NCBI GenBank assembly: GCA_036925085.1 | Contig: JAUPFP010000144.1 | Location: 62,001 to 126,000, forward strand | Origin: Brachycybe producta | Lineage: Eukaryota > Arthropoda > Diplopoda > Playtdesmida > Andrognathidae | DNA length: 64,000 nucleotides | Direction of reading: 5' to 3' | Shown here: one piece after another, positions 1 through 12,468 of the stretch | How positions within the stretch are numbered: position 1 is the first letter of the stretch | How the letters are laid out: each line of letters opens with the position of its first letter | Notes under the pieces: model-generated | The model's database searches: none | What the model saw: the letters and a program-made list of their open reading frames with translations, nothing else | What the model was told of the DNA's origin: nothing | Program-made: the position numbers and the translations under genes

Positions 1-682
1 AAACCTTAAACGTTCAACCTTAAACATTCAACCTTAAACATTCAACCTTAAATGTGAAACCTTAAACGTGAAACCTTAATCGTTAAACCTTAAACGTTCA
101 ACCTTAAACGTTCAACCTTAAACGTTCAACCTTAAACGTTCAACCTTAAATGTGAAACCTTAAACGTGAAACCTTAATCGTTAAACCTTAAACGTTCAAC
201 CTTAAACGTTCAACCTTAAACGTTCAACCTTAAACGTTCAACCTTAAACGTGAAACCTTAAACATGAAACCTTAAACGTTCAACCTTAAATGTTCAACCT
301 TAAACATTCAACCTTAAACATTCAACCTTAAACATTCAACCTTAAATGTGAAACCTTAAACGTTCAACCTTAAACATTCAACCTTAAACATTCAACCTTA
401 AATGTGAAACCTTAAACGTGAAACCTTAATCGTTAAACCTTAAACGTTCAACCTTAAACGTTCAACCTTAAACGTGAAACCTTAAACGTGAAACCTTAAA
501 CGTGAAACCTTAAACGTTCAACCTTAAATGTTCAACCTTAAACATTCAACCTTAAACATTCAACCTTAAATGTGAAACCTTAAACGTGAAACCTTAATCG
601 TTAAACCTTAAACGTTCAACCTTAAACGTTCAACCTTAAACGTTCAACCTTAAACGTTCAACCTTAAACGTTCAACCTTAAA

Positions 683-3085
683 CGTGAAACCTTAAACATG
701 AAACCTTAAACGTTCAACCTTAAATGTTCAACCTTAAACATTCAACCTTAAACATTCAACCTTAAACATTCAACCTTAAATGTGAAACCTTAAACGTTCA
801 ACCTTAAACATTCAACCTTAAACGTTCAACCTTAAACGTTCAACCTTAAACGTTCAACCTTAAACGTTCAACCTTAAACGTTCAACCTTAAACGTTCAAC
901 CTTAAACGTTCAACCTTAAACGTTCAACCTTAAACGTTCAACCTTAAACGTTCAACCTTAAACGTTCAACCTTAAACGTTCAACCTTAAACGTTCAACCT
1001 TAAACATTCAACCTTAAACGTTCAACCTTAAACGTTCAACCTTAAACGTGAAACTTTAAACGTGAAACCTTAAACGTTCAACCTTAAACGTGCAACCTTA
1101 AACGTTCAACCTTAAACGTTCAACCTTAAACGTTCAACCTTAAACGTTCAACCTTAAACGTTCAACCTTAAACGTTCATCCTTAAACGGTCAACCTTAAA
1201 CGTTCAACCTTAAATGTTCAACCTTAAACGTTCAACCTTAAACGTTCAACCATAATCGTTCAACCTTAAACGTTCAACCTTAAACGTTCAACCTTAAACG
1301 TTCAACATTAAACGTTCAACCTTAAACGTTCAACCTTAAACGTTCAACCTTAAACGTTCAACCATAATCGTTCAACCTTAAACATTCAACCTTAAACGTT
1401 CAACCTTAAACGTTCAACCTTAAACGTTCAACCGTAAACGTTCAACCTTAAACGTGAAACCTTAAACGTTCAACCTTAAACGTGAAACCTTAAACGTGTA
1501 ACCTTAAACGTGAAACCTTAAACGTGAAACCTTAAACGTTCAACCTTAAATGTTCAACCTTAAACGTTCAACCTTAAACGTTCAACCTTAAACGTTCAAC
1601 CTTAAACGTTCAACCTTAAATGTGAAAGCTTAAACGTGAAACCTTAAACGTTCAACCTTAAACGTTCAACCTTAAATGTTCAACCTTAAACGTTCAACCT
1701 TAAACGTTCAACCTTAAACGTTCAACCTTAAACGTTAAACCTTAAACGTTCAACCGTAAACGTTCAACCTTAAACAAGAAACCTTAAACGTTCAACCTTA
1801 AACGTGAAACCTTAAACGTGTAACCTTAAACGTGAAACCTTAAACGTGAAACCTTAAACGTTCAACCTTAAATGTTCAACCTTAAACGTTCAACCTTAAA
1901 CGTTCAACCTTAAACGTGAAACCTTAAACGTGTAACCTTAAACGTGAAACCTTAAATGTGAAACCTTAAACGTTCAACCTTAAATGTTCAACCTTAAACG
2001 TTCAACCTTAAACGTTCAACCTTAAATGTGAAAGCTTAAACGTGAAACCTTATACATTCAAATTTAAACATTCAACCTTAAGCGTGAAACCTTAAACGTG
2101 AAACTTTAAACGTTCAACCTTAAACGTTCAACCTTAAACGTTCAACCTTAAATGTTCAACCTTAAACGTTCAACCTTAAACATTCAACCTTAAACGTTAA
2201 TCCTTAAACGTTCAACCTTAAACGTCCCACCTTAAACATGAAACCTTAAACGTTCAACCTTAAACGTTAAACCTTAAACGTTCAACTGTAAACGTTCAAC
2301 TTTAAACGTGAAACCTTAAACGTTCAACCTTAAATGTGAAACCTTAAACGTGTAACCTTAAACGTGAAACCTTAAACGTGAAAACTTAAACGTTCAACCT
2401 TAAATGTTCAACCTTAAACGTTCAACCTTAAACATTCAACCTTAAATGTGAAAGCTTAAACGTGAAACCTTATAAGTTCAACTTTAAACATTCAACCTTA
2501 AGCGTGAAACCTTAAACGTGAAACTTTAAATGTGAAACTTTAAACGTGAAACCTTAAATGTTCAACCTTAAACGTTCAACCTTAAACGTTCAACCTTAAA
2601 CGTTCAACCTTAAACGTTCAACCTTAAACGTTCAACCTTAAAAGTTCAACCTTAAACGTTCAACCTTAAACGTTCAACCTTAAACGTTCAACCTTAAACG
2701 TTAATCCTTAAACGTTCAACCTTAAACGTTCCACCTTAAACATGAAACCTTAAACATTCCACCTTAAACATGAAACCTTAAACGTTCAACCTTAAATGTT
2801 CAACCTTAAACTTTCAACCTTAAACGTGAAATCTTAAACATTCAAACATAAACGTGAAACCTTAAACGTGTAACCTTAAACGTGAAACCTTAAACGTGAG
2901 ACCTTAAACGTTCAACCTTAAATGTTCAACCTTAAACGTTCAACCTTAAACGTTCAACCTTAAATGTTCAACTTTAAACATTCAACCTTAAACTTTCAAC
3001 CTTAAACTTTCAACTTTAAACGTAAAACCTTAAACGTGAAACCTTAAACGTTAAACCTTAAACGTTAAACCTTAAACGTTAAACC
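683..3085 (+). repeat. Domain I HOR, copy 1
   Basis: Rare variants here recur in the same order near 5275-7650. CGTGCAACC at 1089 matches 5681, and CGTTCATCC then CGGTCAACC at 1173-1190 matches 5765-5782; both are offset 4,592 bp, exactly 328 monomers. The offset falls to 4,578 by TTATACATTCAAATTT (2051 against 6629) and to 4,564 by CGTTAATCC (2701 against 7265), so two single-monomer losses separate the copies. After about 3085 this copy carries an extra internal duplication that the second copy lacks. Confidence 0.9.
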
Positions 3086-3970
3086 TTAAACGTTCAACCT
3101 TAAACGTTCAACCTTAAACATTCAACCTTAAATGTGAAAGCTTAAACGTGAAACCTTATAAGTTCAACTTTAAACATTCAACCTTAAGCGTGAAACCTTA
3201 AACGTGAAACCTTAAATGTGAAACCTTAAACGTTCAACCTTAAATGTTCAACCTTAAACGTTCAACCTTAAACGTTCAACCTTAAATGTGAAAGCTTAAA
3301 CATGAAACCTTATACGTTCAACTTTAAACATTCAACCTTAAGCGTGAAACCTTAAACGTGAAACTTTAAACGTTCAACCTTAAACGTTCAACCTTAAACG
3401 TTCAACCTTAAACGTTCAACCTTAAACGTTCAACCTTAAACGTTCAACCTTAAACGTTCAACCTTAAACGTTCAACCTTAAACGTTCAACCTTAAAAGTT
3501 CAACCTTAAACGTTCAACCTTAAACGTTCAACCTTAAACGTTAATCCTTAAACGTTCAACCTTAAACGTTCCACCTTAAACATGAAACCTTAAACGTTCC
3601 ACCTTAAACATGAAACCTTAAACGTTCAACCGTAAACGTTCAACCTTAAACGTGAAATCTTAAACATTCAAACATAAACGTGAAACCTTAAACGTGTAAC
3701 CTTAAACGTGAAACCTTAAACGTGAGACCTTAAACGTTCAACCTTAAATGTTCAACCTTAAACGTTCAACCTTAAACGTTCAACCTTAAATGTTCAACTT
3801 TAAACATTCAACCTTAAACATTCAACCTTAAACGTAAAACCTTAAACGTGAAACCTTAAACGTTAAACCTTAAACGTTAAACCTTAAACGTTAAACCTTA
3901 AACGTTCAACCTTAAACGTTCAACCTTAAATGTTCAAAATTAAATGTTCAAGCATAAACGTTCAACCTTA
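2446..3970 (+). repeat. Internal duplication inside HOR copy 1
   Basis: The HindIII-containing signature block starts at 2026, 2446, 3132 and 3286. The run from 2446 resumes at 3286 (offset 840 bp, 60 monomers), as seen for CGTTAATCC at 2701 and 3541 and for the paired CGTTCCACC-CATGAAACC monomers after it. An extra 154-bp piece at 3132-3285 repeats only the start of the block; its offset from 2446 is 686 bp (49 monomers). The second HOR copy (5275-7650) lacks this expansion, so it arose after the two copies separated or was lost from the second. Confidence 0.75.
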
Positions 3971-5274
3971 AACATGAACCCTTAAATGTTCAACCTTAAA
4001 CATTCAACCTTAAACGTGAAACCTTAAACGTGAAACCTTAAACGTGAAACCTTAAACGTGAAACCTTAAACGTGAAACATTAAACGTGAAACCTTAAACG
4101 TGAAACCTTAAACATTCAACCTTAAACGTGAAACCTTAAACGTGACACCTTAAATGTGAAATCTTAAACGTTCAACCTTAAACGTGAAACCTTAAACGTG
4201 AAACCTTAAACATGAAACCTAACACGTTCAACCTTAAACGTTCAACCTTAAATGTTCAACCGTAAATGTTCAACCTTAAACATTCAACCTTAAATGTTCA
4301 ACCTTAAACATGAAACCTTAAATGTGAAACCTTAAATGTTCAACCTTAAACGTGAAACCTTAAACGTGAAACCTTAAATGTGAAATCTTAAACATTCAAC
4401 CTTAAACGTTCAACCTTAAACGTGAAACCTTAAACGTGAAACCTTAAACGTTCAACCTTAAATGTTCAACCTTAAACATTGAACCTTAAACATTCAACCT
4501 TAAATGTGAAACCTTAAACGTGAAACCTTAATCGTTAAACCTTAAACGTTCAACCTTAAACGTTCAACCTTAAACGTTCAACCTTAAACGTTCAACCTTA
4601 AACGTGAAACCTTAAACATGAAACCTTAAACGTTCAACCTTAAATGTTCAACCTTAAACATTCAACCTTAAACATTCAACCTTAAACATTCAACCTTAAA
4701 TGTGAAACCTTAAACGTGAAACCTTAATCGTTAAACCTTAAACGTTCAACCTTAAACGTTCAACCTTAAATGTTCAACCTTAAACATTCAACCATAAACG
4801 TTCAACCTTAAACGTGAAACCTTAAATGTTCAACCTTAAACATTCAACCTTAAACGTGAAACCTTAAATGTGAAACCTTAAACGTGAAACCTTAAACGTG
4901 AAACCTTAAACGTGAAACGTAAAACGTGAAACCTTAAACGTGAAACCTTAAACGTGAAACCTTAAACGTTCAACCTTAAACGTTCAACCTTAAACGTTCA
5001 ACCTTAAACATTCAACCTTAAACGTGAAACCTTAAACATTCAACCTTAAACATGAAACCTTAAACGTGAAACCTTAAACATTCAACCTTAAACGTTCAAC
5101 CTTATACGTTCAACCTTAAACGTTCAACCTTATACGTTCAACCTTAAACGTTCAACCTTAAACATTCAACCTTAAATGTTCAACCTTAAATGTTCAACCT
5201 TAAACGTGAAACCTTAAACATGAAACCTTAAACGTTCAACCTTAAATGTGAAACCTTAAACGTGTAACCTTAAA

Positions 5275-7650
5275 CGTGAAACCTTAAACATGAAACCTTA
5301 AACGTTCAACCTTAAATGTTCAACCTTAAACATTCAACCTTAAACATTCAACCTTAAACATTCAACCTTAAATGTGAAACCTTAAACGTTCAACCTTAAA
5401 CATTCAACCTTAAACGTTCAACCTTAAACGTTCAACCTTAAACGTTCAACCTTAAACGTTCAACCTTAAACGTTCAACCTTAAACGTTCAACCTTAAACG
5501 TTCAACCTTAAACGTTCAACCTTAAACGTTCAACCTTAAACGTTCAACCTTAAACGTTCAACCTTAAACGTTCAACCTTAAACGTTCAACCTTAAACATT
5601 CAACCTTAAACGTTCAACCTTAAACGTTCAACCTTAAACGTGAAACTTTAAACGTGAAACCTTAAACGTTCAACCTTAAACGTGCAACCTTAAACGTTCA
5701 ACCTTAAACGTTCAACCTTAAACGTTCAACCTTAAACGTTCAACCTTAAACGTTCAACCTTAAACGTTCATCCTTAAACGGTCAACCTTAAACGTTCAAC
5801 CTTAAACGTTCAACCTTAAACGTTCAACCTTAAACGTTCAACCATAATCGTTCAACCTTAAACGTTCAACCTTAAACGTTCAACCTTAAACGTTCAACAT
5901 TAAACGTTCAACCTTAAACGTTCAACCTTAAACGTTCAACCTTAAACGTTCAACCATAATCGTTCAACCTTAAACATTCAACCTTAAACGTTCAACCTTA
6001 AACGTTCAACCTTAAACGTTCAACCGTAAACGTTCAACCTTAAACGTGAAACCTTAAACGTTCAACCTTAAACGTGAAACCTTAAACGTGTAACCTTAAA
6101 CGTGAAACCTTAAACGTGAAACCTTAAACGTTCAACCTTAAATGTTCAACCTTAAACGTTCAACCTTAAACGTTCAACCTTAAACGTTCAACCTTAAACG
6201 TTCAACCTTAAATGTGAAAGCTTAAACGTGAAACCTTAAACGTTCAACCTTAAACGTTCAACCTTAAATGTTCAACCTTAAACGTTCAACCTTAAACGTT
6301 CAACCTTAAACGTTAAACCTTAAACGTTCAACCGTAAACGTTCAACCTTAAACAAGAAACCTTAAACGTTCAACCTTAAACGTGAAACCTTAAACGTGTA
6401 ACCTTAAACGTGAAACCTTAAACGTGAAACCTTAAACGTTCAACCTTAAATGTTCAACCTTAAACGTTCAACCTTAAACGTTCAACCTTAAACGTGAAAC
6501 CTTAAACGTGTAACCTTAAACGTGAAACCTTAAATGTGAAACCTTAAACGTTCAACCTTAAATGTTCAACCTTAAACGTTCAACCTTAAACGTTCAACCT
6601 TAAATGTGAAAGCTTAAACGTGAAACCTTATACATTCAAATTTAAACATTCAACCTTAAGCGTGAAACCTTAAACGTGAAACTTTAAACGTTCAACCTTA
6701 AACGTTCAACCTTAAACGTTCAACCTTAAATGTTCAACCTTAAACGTTCAACCTTAAACATTCAACCTTAAACGTTAATCCTTAAACGTTCAACCTTAAA
6801 CATCCCACCTTAAACATGAAACCTTAAACGTTCAACCTTAAACGTTAAACCTTAAACGTTCAACTGTAAACGTTCAACTTTAAACGTGAAACCTTAAACG
6901 TTCAACCTTAAATGTGAAACCTTAAACGTGTAACCTTAAACGTGAAACCTTAAACGTGAAAACTTAAACATTCAACCTTAAATGTTCAACCTTAAACGTT
7001 CAACCTTAAACATTCAACCTTAAATGTGAAAGCTTAAACGTGAAACCTTATAAGTTCAACTTTAAACATTCAACCTTAAGCGTGAAACCTTAAACGTGAA
7101 ACTTTAAATGTGAAACTTTAAACGTGAAACCTTAAATGTTCAACCTTAAACGTTCAACCTTAAACGTTCAACCTTAAACGTTCAACCTTAAACGTTCAAC
7201 CTTAAACGTTCAACCTTAAAAGTTCAACCTTAAACGTTCAACCTTAAACGTTCAACCTTAAACGTTAATCCTTAAACGTTCAACCTTAAACGTTCCACCT
7301 TAAACATGAAACCTTAAACGTTCCACCTTAAACATGAAACCTTAAACGTTCAACCTTAAATGTTCAACCTTAAACTTTCAACCTTAAACGTGAAATCTTA
7401 AACATTCAAACATAAACGTGAAACCTTAAACGTGTAACCTTAAACGTGAAACCTTAAACGTGAGACCTTAAACGTTCAACCTTAAATGTTCAACCTTAAA
7501 CGTTCAACCTTAAACGTTCAACCTTAAATGTTCAACTTTAAACATTCAACCTTAAACTTTCAACCTTAAACGTAAAACCTTAAACGTGAAACCTTAAACG
7601 TTAAACCTTAAACGTTAAACCTTAAACGTTAAACCTTAAACGTTCAACCT
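5275..7650 (+). repeat. Domain I HOR, copy 2
   Basis: This stretch is collinear with 683-3085, with the same rare variants in the same order: CGTGCAACC 5681, CGGTCAACC 5782, AACAAGAAACC 6351, TTATACATTCAAATTT 6629, a CCCACC monomer near 6801 and TTATAAGTTC near 7049. A small difference shows CpG decay on one copy: CGTCCCACC at 2223 corresponds to CATCCCACC at 6801. It lacks the internal expansion of copy 1. The copy continues into the perfect 420-bp duplication at 7488-8343. Confidence 0.9.
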
Positions 7651-8343
7651 TAAACGTTCAACCTTAAATGTTCAAAATTAAATGTTCAACCATAAACGTT
7701 CAACCTTAAACATGAACCCTTAAATGTTCAACCTTAAACATTCAACCTTAAACGTGAAACCTTAAACGTGAAACCTTAAACGTAAAACCTTAAACGTGAA
7801 ACCTTAAACGTGAAACCTTAAACGTGAAACCTTAAACGTGAAACCTTAAACATTCAACCTTAAACGTGAAACCTTAAACGCGACACCTTAAATGTGAAAT
7901 CTTAAACGTTCAACCTTAAACGTTCAACCTTAAACGTTCAACCTTAAATGTTCAACTTTAAACATTCAACCTTAAACTTTCAACCTTAAACGTAAAACCT
8001 TAAACGTGAAACCTTAAACGTTAAACCTTAAACGTTAAACCTTAAACGTTAAACCTTAAACGTTCAACCTTAAACGTTCAACCTTAAATGTTCAAAATTA
8101 AATGTTCAACCATAAACGTTCAACCTTAAACATGAACCCTTAAATGTTCAACCTTAAACATTCAACCTTAAACGTGAAACCTTAAACGTGAAACCTTAAA
8201 CGTAAAACCTTAAACGTGAAACCTTAAACGTGAAACCTTAAACGTGAAACCTTAAACGTGAAACCTTAAACATTCAACCTTAAACGTGAAACCTTAAACG
8301 CGACACCTTAAATGTGAAATCTTAAACGTTCAACCTTAAACGT
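7488..8343 (+). repeat. Perfect 420-bp tandem duplication
   Basis: Bases 7501-7920 and 7921-8340 read identically line by line, including rare variants such as CGTAAAACC, TGTTCAAAATTAAATG, CATGAACCC and CGCGACACC (near 7879 and 8299). Identity begins near 7488 and is broken at 8344, where the second copy moves to type B while the first had type A. 420 bp is 30 monomers. Identity this complete in a satellite where neighbouring monomers differ often implies a very recent unequal crossover, or an assembly error that duplicated a segment. Confidence 0.95.
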
Positions 8344-9192
8344 GAAACCTTAAACGTGAAACCTTAAACATGAAACCTAAAACGTTCAACCTTAAACGTT
8401 CAACCTTAAATGTTCAACCGTAAATGTTCAACCTTAAACATTCAACCTTAAATGTTCAACCTTAAACATGAAATCTTAAACGTTCAACCTTAAACGTTCA
8501 ACCTTAAACGTGAAACCTTAAACGTGAAACCTTAAACGTTCAACCTTAAATGTTCAACCTTAAACATTCAACCTTAAACATTCAACCTTAAATGTGAAAC
8601 CTTAAACGTGAAACCTTAATCGTTAAACCTTAAACGTTCAACCTTAAACGTTCAACCTTAAACGTTCAACCTTAAACGTTCAACCTTAAACGTGAAACCT
8701 TAAACATGAAACCTTAAACGTTCAACCTTAAATGTTCAACCTTAAACATTCAACCTTAAACATTCAACCTTAAACATTCAACCTTAAATGTGAAACCTTA
8801 AACGTGAAACCTTAATCGTTAAACCTTAAACGTTCAACCTTAAACGTTCAACCTTAAATGTTCAACCTTAAACGTTCAACCATAAACGTTCAACCTTAAA
8901 CGTGAAACCTTAAATGTTCAACCTTAAACATTCAACCTTAAACGTGAAACCTTAAATGTGAAACCTTAAACGTGAAACCTTAAACGTGAAACCTTAAACG
9001 TGAAACCTTAAACGTGAAACGTTAAACGTGAAACCTTAAACGTGAAACCTTAAACGTGAAACCTTAAACGTTCAACCTTAAACGTTCAACCTTAAACATT
9101 CAACCTTAAACGTGAAACCTTAAACATTCAACCTTAAACATGAAACCTTAAACGTTCAACCTTAAACGTTCAACCTTAAACGTTCAACCTTA

Positions 9193-12100
9193 TACGTTCA
9201 ACCTTAAACGTTCAACCTTATACGTTCAACCTTAAACGTTCAACCTTAAACATTCAACCTTAAATGTTCAACCTTAAATGTTCAACCTTAAACGTGAAAC
9301 CTTAAACATGAAACCTTAAACGTTCAACCTTAAACGTTCAACCATAATCGTTCAACCTTAAACGTTCAACCTTAAACGTTCAACCTTAAACGTTCAACCT
9401 TAAACGTTCAACCTTAAACGTTCAACCTTAAACGTTCAACCTTAAACGTTCAACCATAATCGTTCAACCTTAAACATTCAACCTTAAACGTTCAACCTTA
9501 AACGTTCAACCTTAAACGTTCAACCGTAAACGTTCAACCTTAAACGTGAAACCTTAAACGTTCAACCTTAAACGTGAAACCTTAAACGTGTAACCTTAAA
9601 CGTGAAACCTTAAACGTGAAACCTTAAACGTTCAACCTTAAATGTTCAACCTTAAACGTTCAACCTTAAAAGTTCAACCTTAAACGTTCAACCTTAAACG
9701 TTCAACCTTAAACGTTCAACCTTAAATGTGAAAGCTTAAACGTGAAACCTTAAACATTCAACCTTAAACGTTCAACCTTAAATGTTCAACCTTAAACGTT
9801 CAACCTTAAACGTTCAACCTTAAACGTTCAACCTTAAACGTTAAACCTTAAACGTTAAACCTTAAACGTTCAACCGTAAACGTTCAACCTTAAACGAGAA
9901 ACCTTAAACGTTCAACCTTAAACGTGAAACCTTAAACGTGTAACCTTAAACGTGAAACCTTAAACGTGAAACCTTAAACGTTCAACCTTAAATGTTCAAC
10001 CTTAAACGTTCAACCTTAAACGTTCAACCTTAAATGTGAAAGCTTAAACGTGAAACCTTAAACGTTTAACTTTAAACGTTCAACCTTAACCGTGAAACCT
10101 TAAACGTTCAACCTTAAACGTGAAACCTTAAACGTGTAACCTTAAACGTGAAACCTTAAATGTGAAACCTTAAACGTTCAACCTTAAATGTTCAACCTTA
10201 AACGTTCAACCTTAAACGTTCAACCTTAAATGTGAAAGCTTAAACATGAAACCTTATACGTTCAACTTTAAACATTCAACCTTAAGCGTGAAACCTTAAA
10301 CGTGAAACTTTAAACGTTCAACCTTAAACGTTCAACCTTAAACGTTCAACCTTAAACGTTCAACCTTAAACGTTCAACCTTAAACGTTCAACCTTAAACG
10401 TTCAACCTTAAACGTTAATCCTTAAACGTTCAACCTTAAACGTCCCACCTTAAACATGAAACCTTAAACGTTCAACCTTAAACGTTAAACCTTAAACGTT
10501 CAACCGTAAACGTTCAACTTTAAACGTGAAACCTTAAACGTTCAACCTTAAATGTGAAACCTTAAATGTGTAACCTTAAACGTGAAACCTTAAACGTGAA
10601 ACCTTAAACGTTCAACCTTAAACGTTCAACCTTAAACATTCAACCTTAAATGTGAAAGCTTAAACGTGAAACCTTATACGTTCAACTTTAAACATTCAAC
10701 CTTAAGCGTGAAACCTTAAACGTGAAACTTTAAATGTGAAACTTTAAACGTGAAACCTTAAATGTTCAACCTTAAACGTTCAACCTTAAACGTTCAACCT
10801 TAAACGTTCAACCTTAAACGTTCAACCTTAAACGTTCAACCTTAAAAGTTCAACCTTAAACGTTCAACCTTAAACGTTCAACCTTAAACGTTAATCCTTA
10901 AACGTTCAACCTTAAACGTTCCACCTTAAACATGAAACCTTAAACGTTCCACCTTAAACATGAAACCTTAAACGTTCAACCGTAAACGTTCAACCTTAAA
11001 CGTGAAATCTTAAACATTCAAACATAAACGTGAAACCTTAAACGTGTAACCTTAAACGTGAAACCTTAAACGTGAGACCTTAAACGTTCAACCTTAAATG
11101 TTCAACCTTAAACGTTCAACCTTAAACGTTCAACCTTAAATGTTCAACTTTAAACATTCAACCTTAAACATTCAACCTTAAACGTAAAACCTTAAACGTG
11201 AAACCTTAAACGTTAAACCTTAAACGTTAAACCTTAAACGTTAAACCTTAAACGTTCAACCTTAAACGTTCAACCTTAAATGTTCAAAATTAAATGTTCA
11301 AGCATAAACGTTCAACCTTAAACATGAACCCTTAAATGTTCAACCTTAAACATTCAACCTTAAACGTGAAACCTTAAACGTGAAACCTTAAACGTGAAAC
11401 CTTAAACGTGAAACCTTAAACGTGAAACCTTAAACGTGAAACATTAAACGTGAAACCTTAAACGTGAAACCTTAAACATTCAACCTTAAACGTGAAACCT
11501 TAAACGTGACACCTTAAATGTGAAATCTTAAACGTTCAACCTTAAACGTGAAACCTTAAACGTGAAACCTTAAACATGAAACCTAAAACGTTCAACCTTA
11601 AACGTTCAACCTTAAATGTTCAACCGTAAATGTTCAACCTTAAACATTCAACCTTAAATGTTCAACCTTAAACATGAAACCTTAAATGTGAAACCTTAAA
11701 TGTTCAACCTTAAACGTGAAACCTTAAACGTGAAACCTTAAATGTGAAATCTTAAACATTCAACCTTAAACGTTCAACCTTAAACGTGAAACCTTAAACG
11801 TGAAACCTTAAACGTTCAACCTTAAATGTTCAACCTTAAACATTGAACCTTAAACATTCAACCTTAAATGTGAAACCTTAAACGTGAAACCTTAATCGTT
11901 AAACCTTAAACGTTCAACCTTAAACGTTCAACCTTAAACGTTCAACCTTAAACGTTCAACCTTAAACGTGAAACCTTAAACATGAAACCTTAAACGTTCA
12001 ACCTTAAATGTTCAACCTTAAACATTCAACCTTAAACATTCAACCTTAAACATTCAACCTTAAATGTGAAACCTTAAACGTGAAACCTTAATCGTTAAAC

Positions 12101-12468
12101 CTTAAACGTTCAACCTTAAACGTTCAACCTTAAATGTTCAACCTTAAACGTTCAACCATAAACGTTCAACCTTAAACGTGAAACCTTAAATGTTCAACCT
12201 TAAACATTCAACCTTAAACGTGAAACCTTAAATGTGAAACCTTAAACGTGAAACCTTAAACGTGAAACCTTAAACGTGAAACGTTAAACGTGAAACCTTA
12301 AACGTGAAACCTTAAACGTGAAACCTTAAACGTTCAACCTTAAACGTTCAACCTTAAACGTTCAACCTTAAACATTCAACCTTAAACGTGAAACCTTAAA
12401 CATTCAACCTTAAACATGAAACCTTAAACGTGAAACCTTAAACATTCAACCTTAAACGTTCAACCTTA
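9193..12468 (+). repeat. HOR block A, first copy
   Basis: This is a block of about 3,276 bp (234 monomers) bounded by paired TTATACG monomers at 9193/9221 and 12469/12497. It contains paired ACCATAATCG monomers at 9341 and 9455, a CGAGAAACC monomer near 9893, HindIII signature blocks at 10230 and 10650 (420 bp apart), TGTTCAAAATTAAATG near 11281, CCTAAAACG near 11583 and two AATCGTTAAACC monomers. It is related to the earlier copies at 1.2-5.1 kb (ACCATAATCG 1364 to 9456 is 8,092 bp, 578 monomers) and to 18.3-21.6 kb. Confidence 0.85.

Noticed and set aside
2460-2480. TATA-box-like TTATAAG in S blocks (also near 3158 and 7049) as promoters
   Set aside because: They are one-base derivatives of the TTATACG monomer variant, in an array without any gene or other promoter element.
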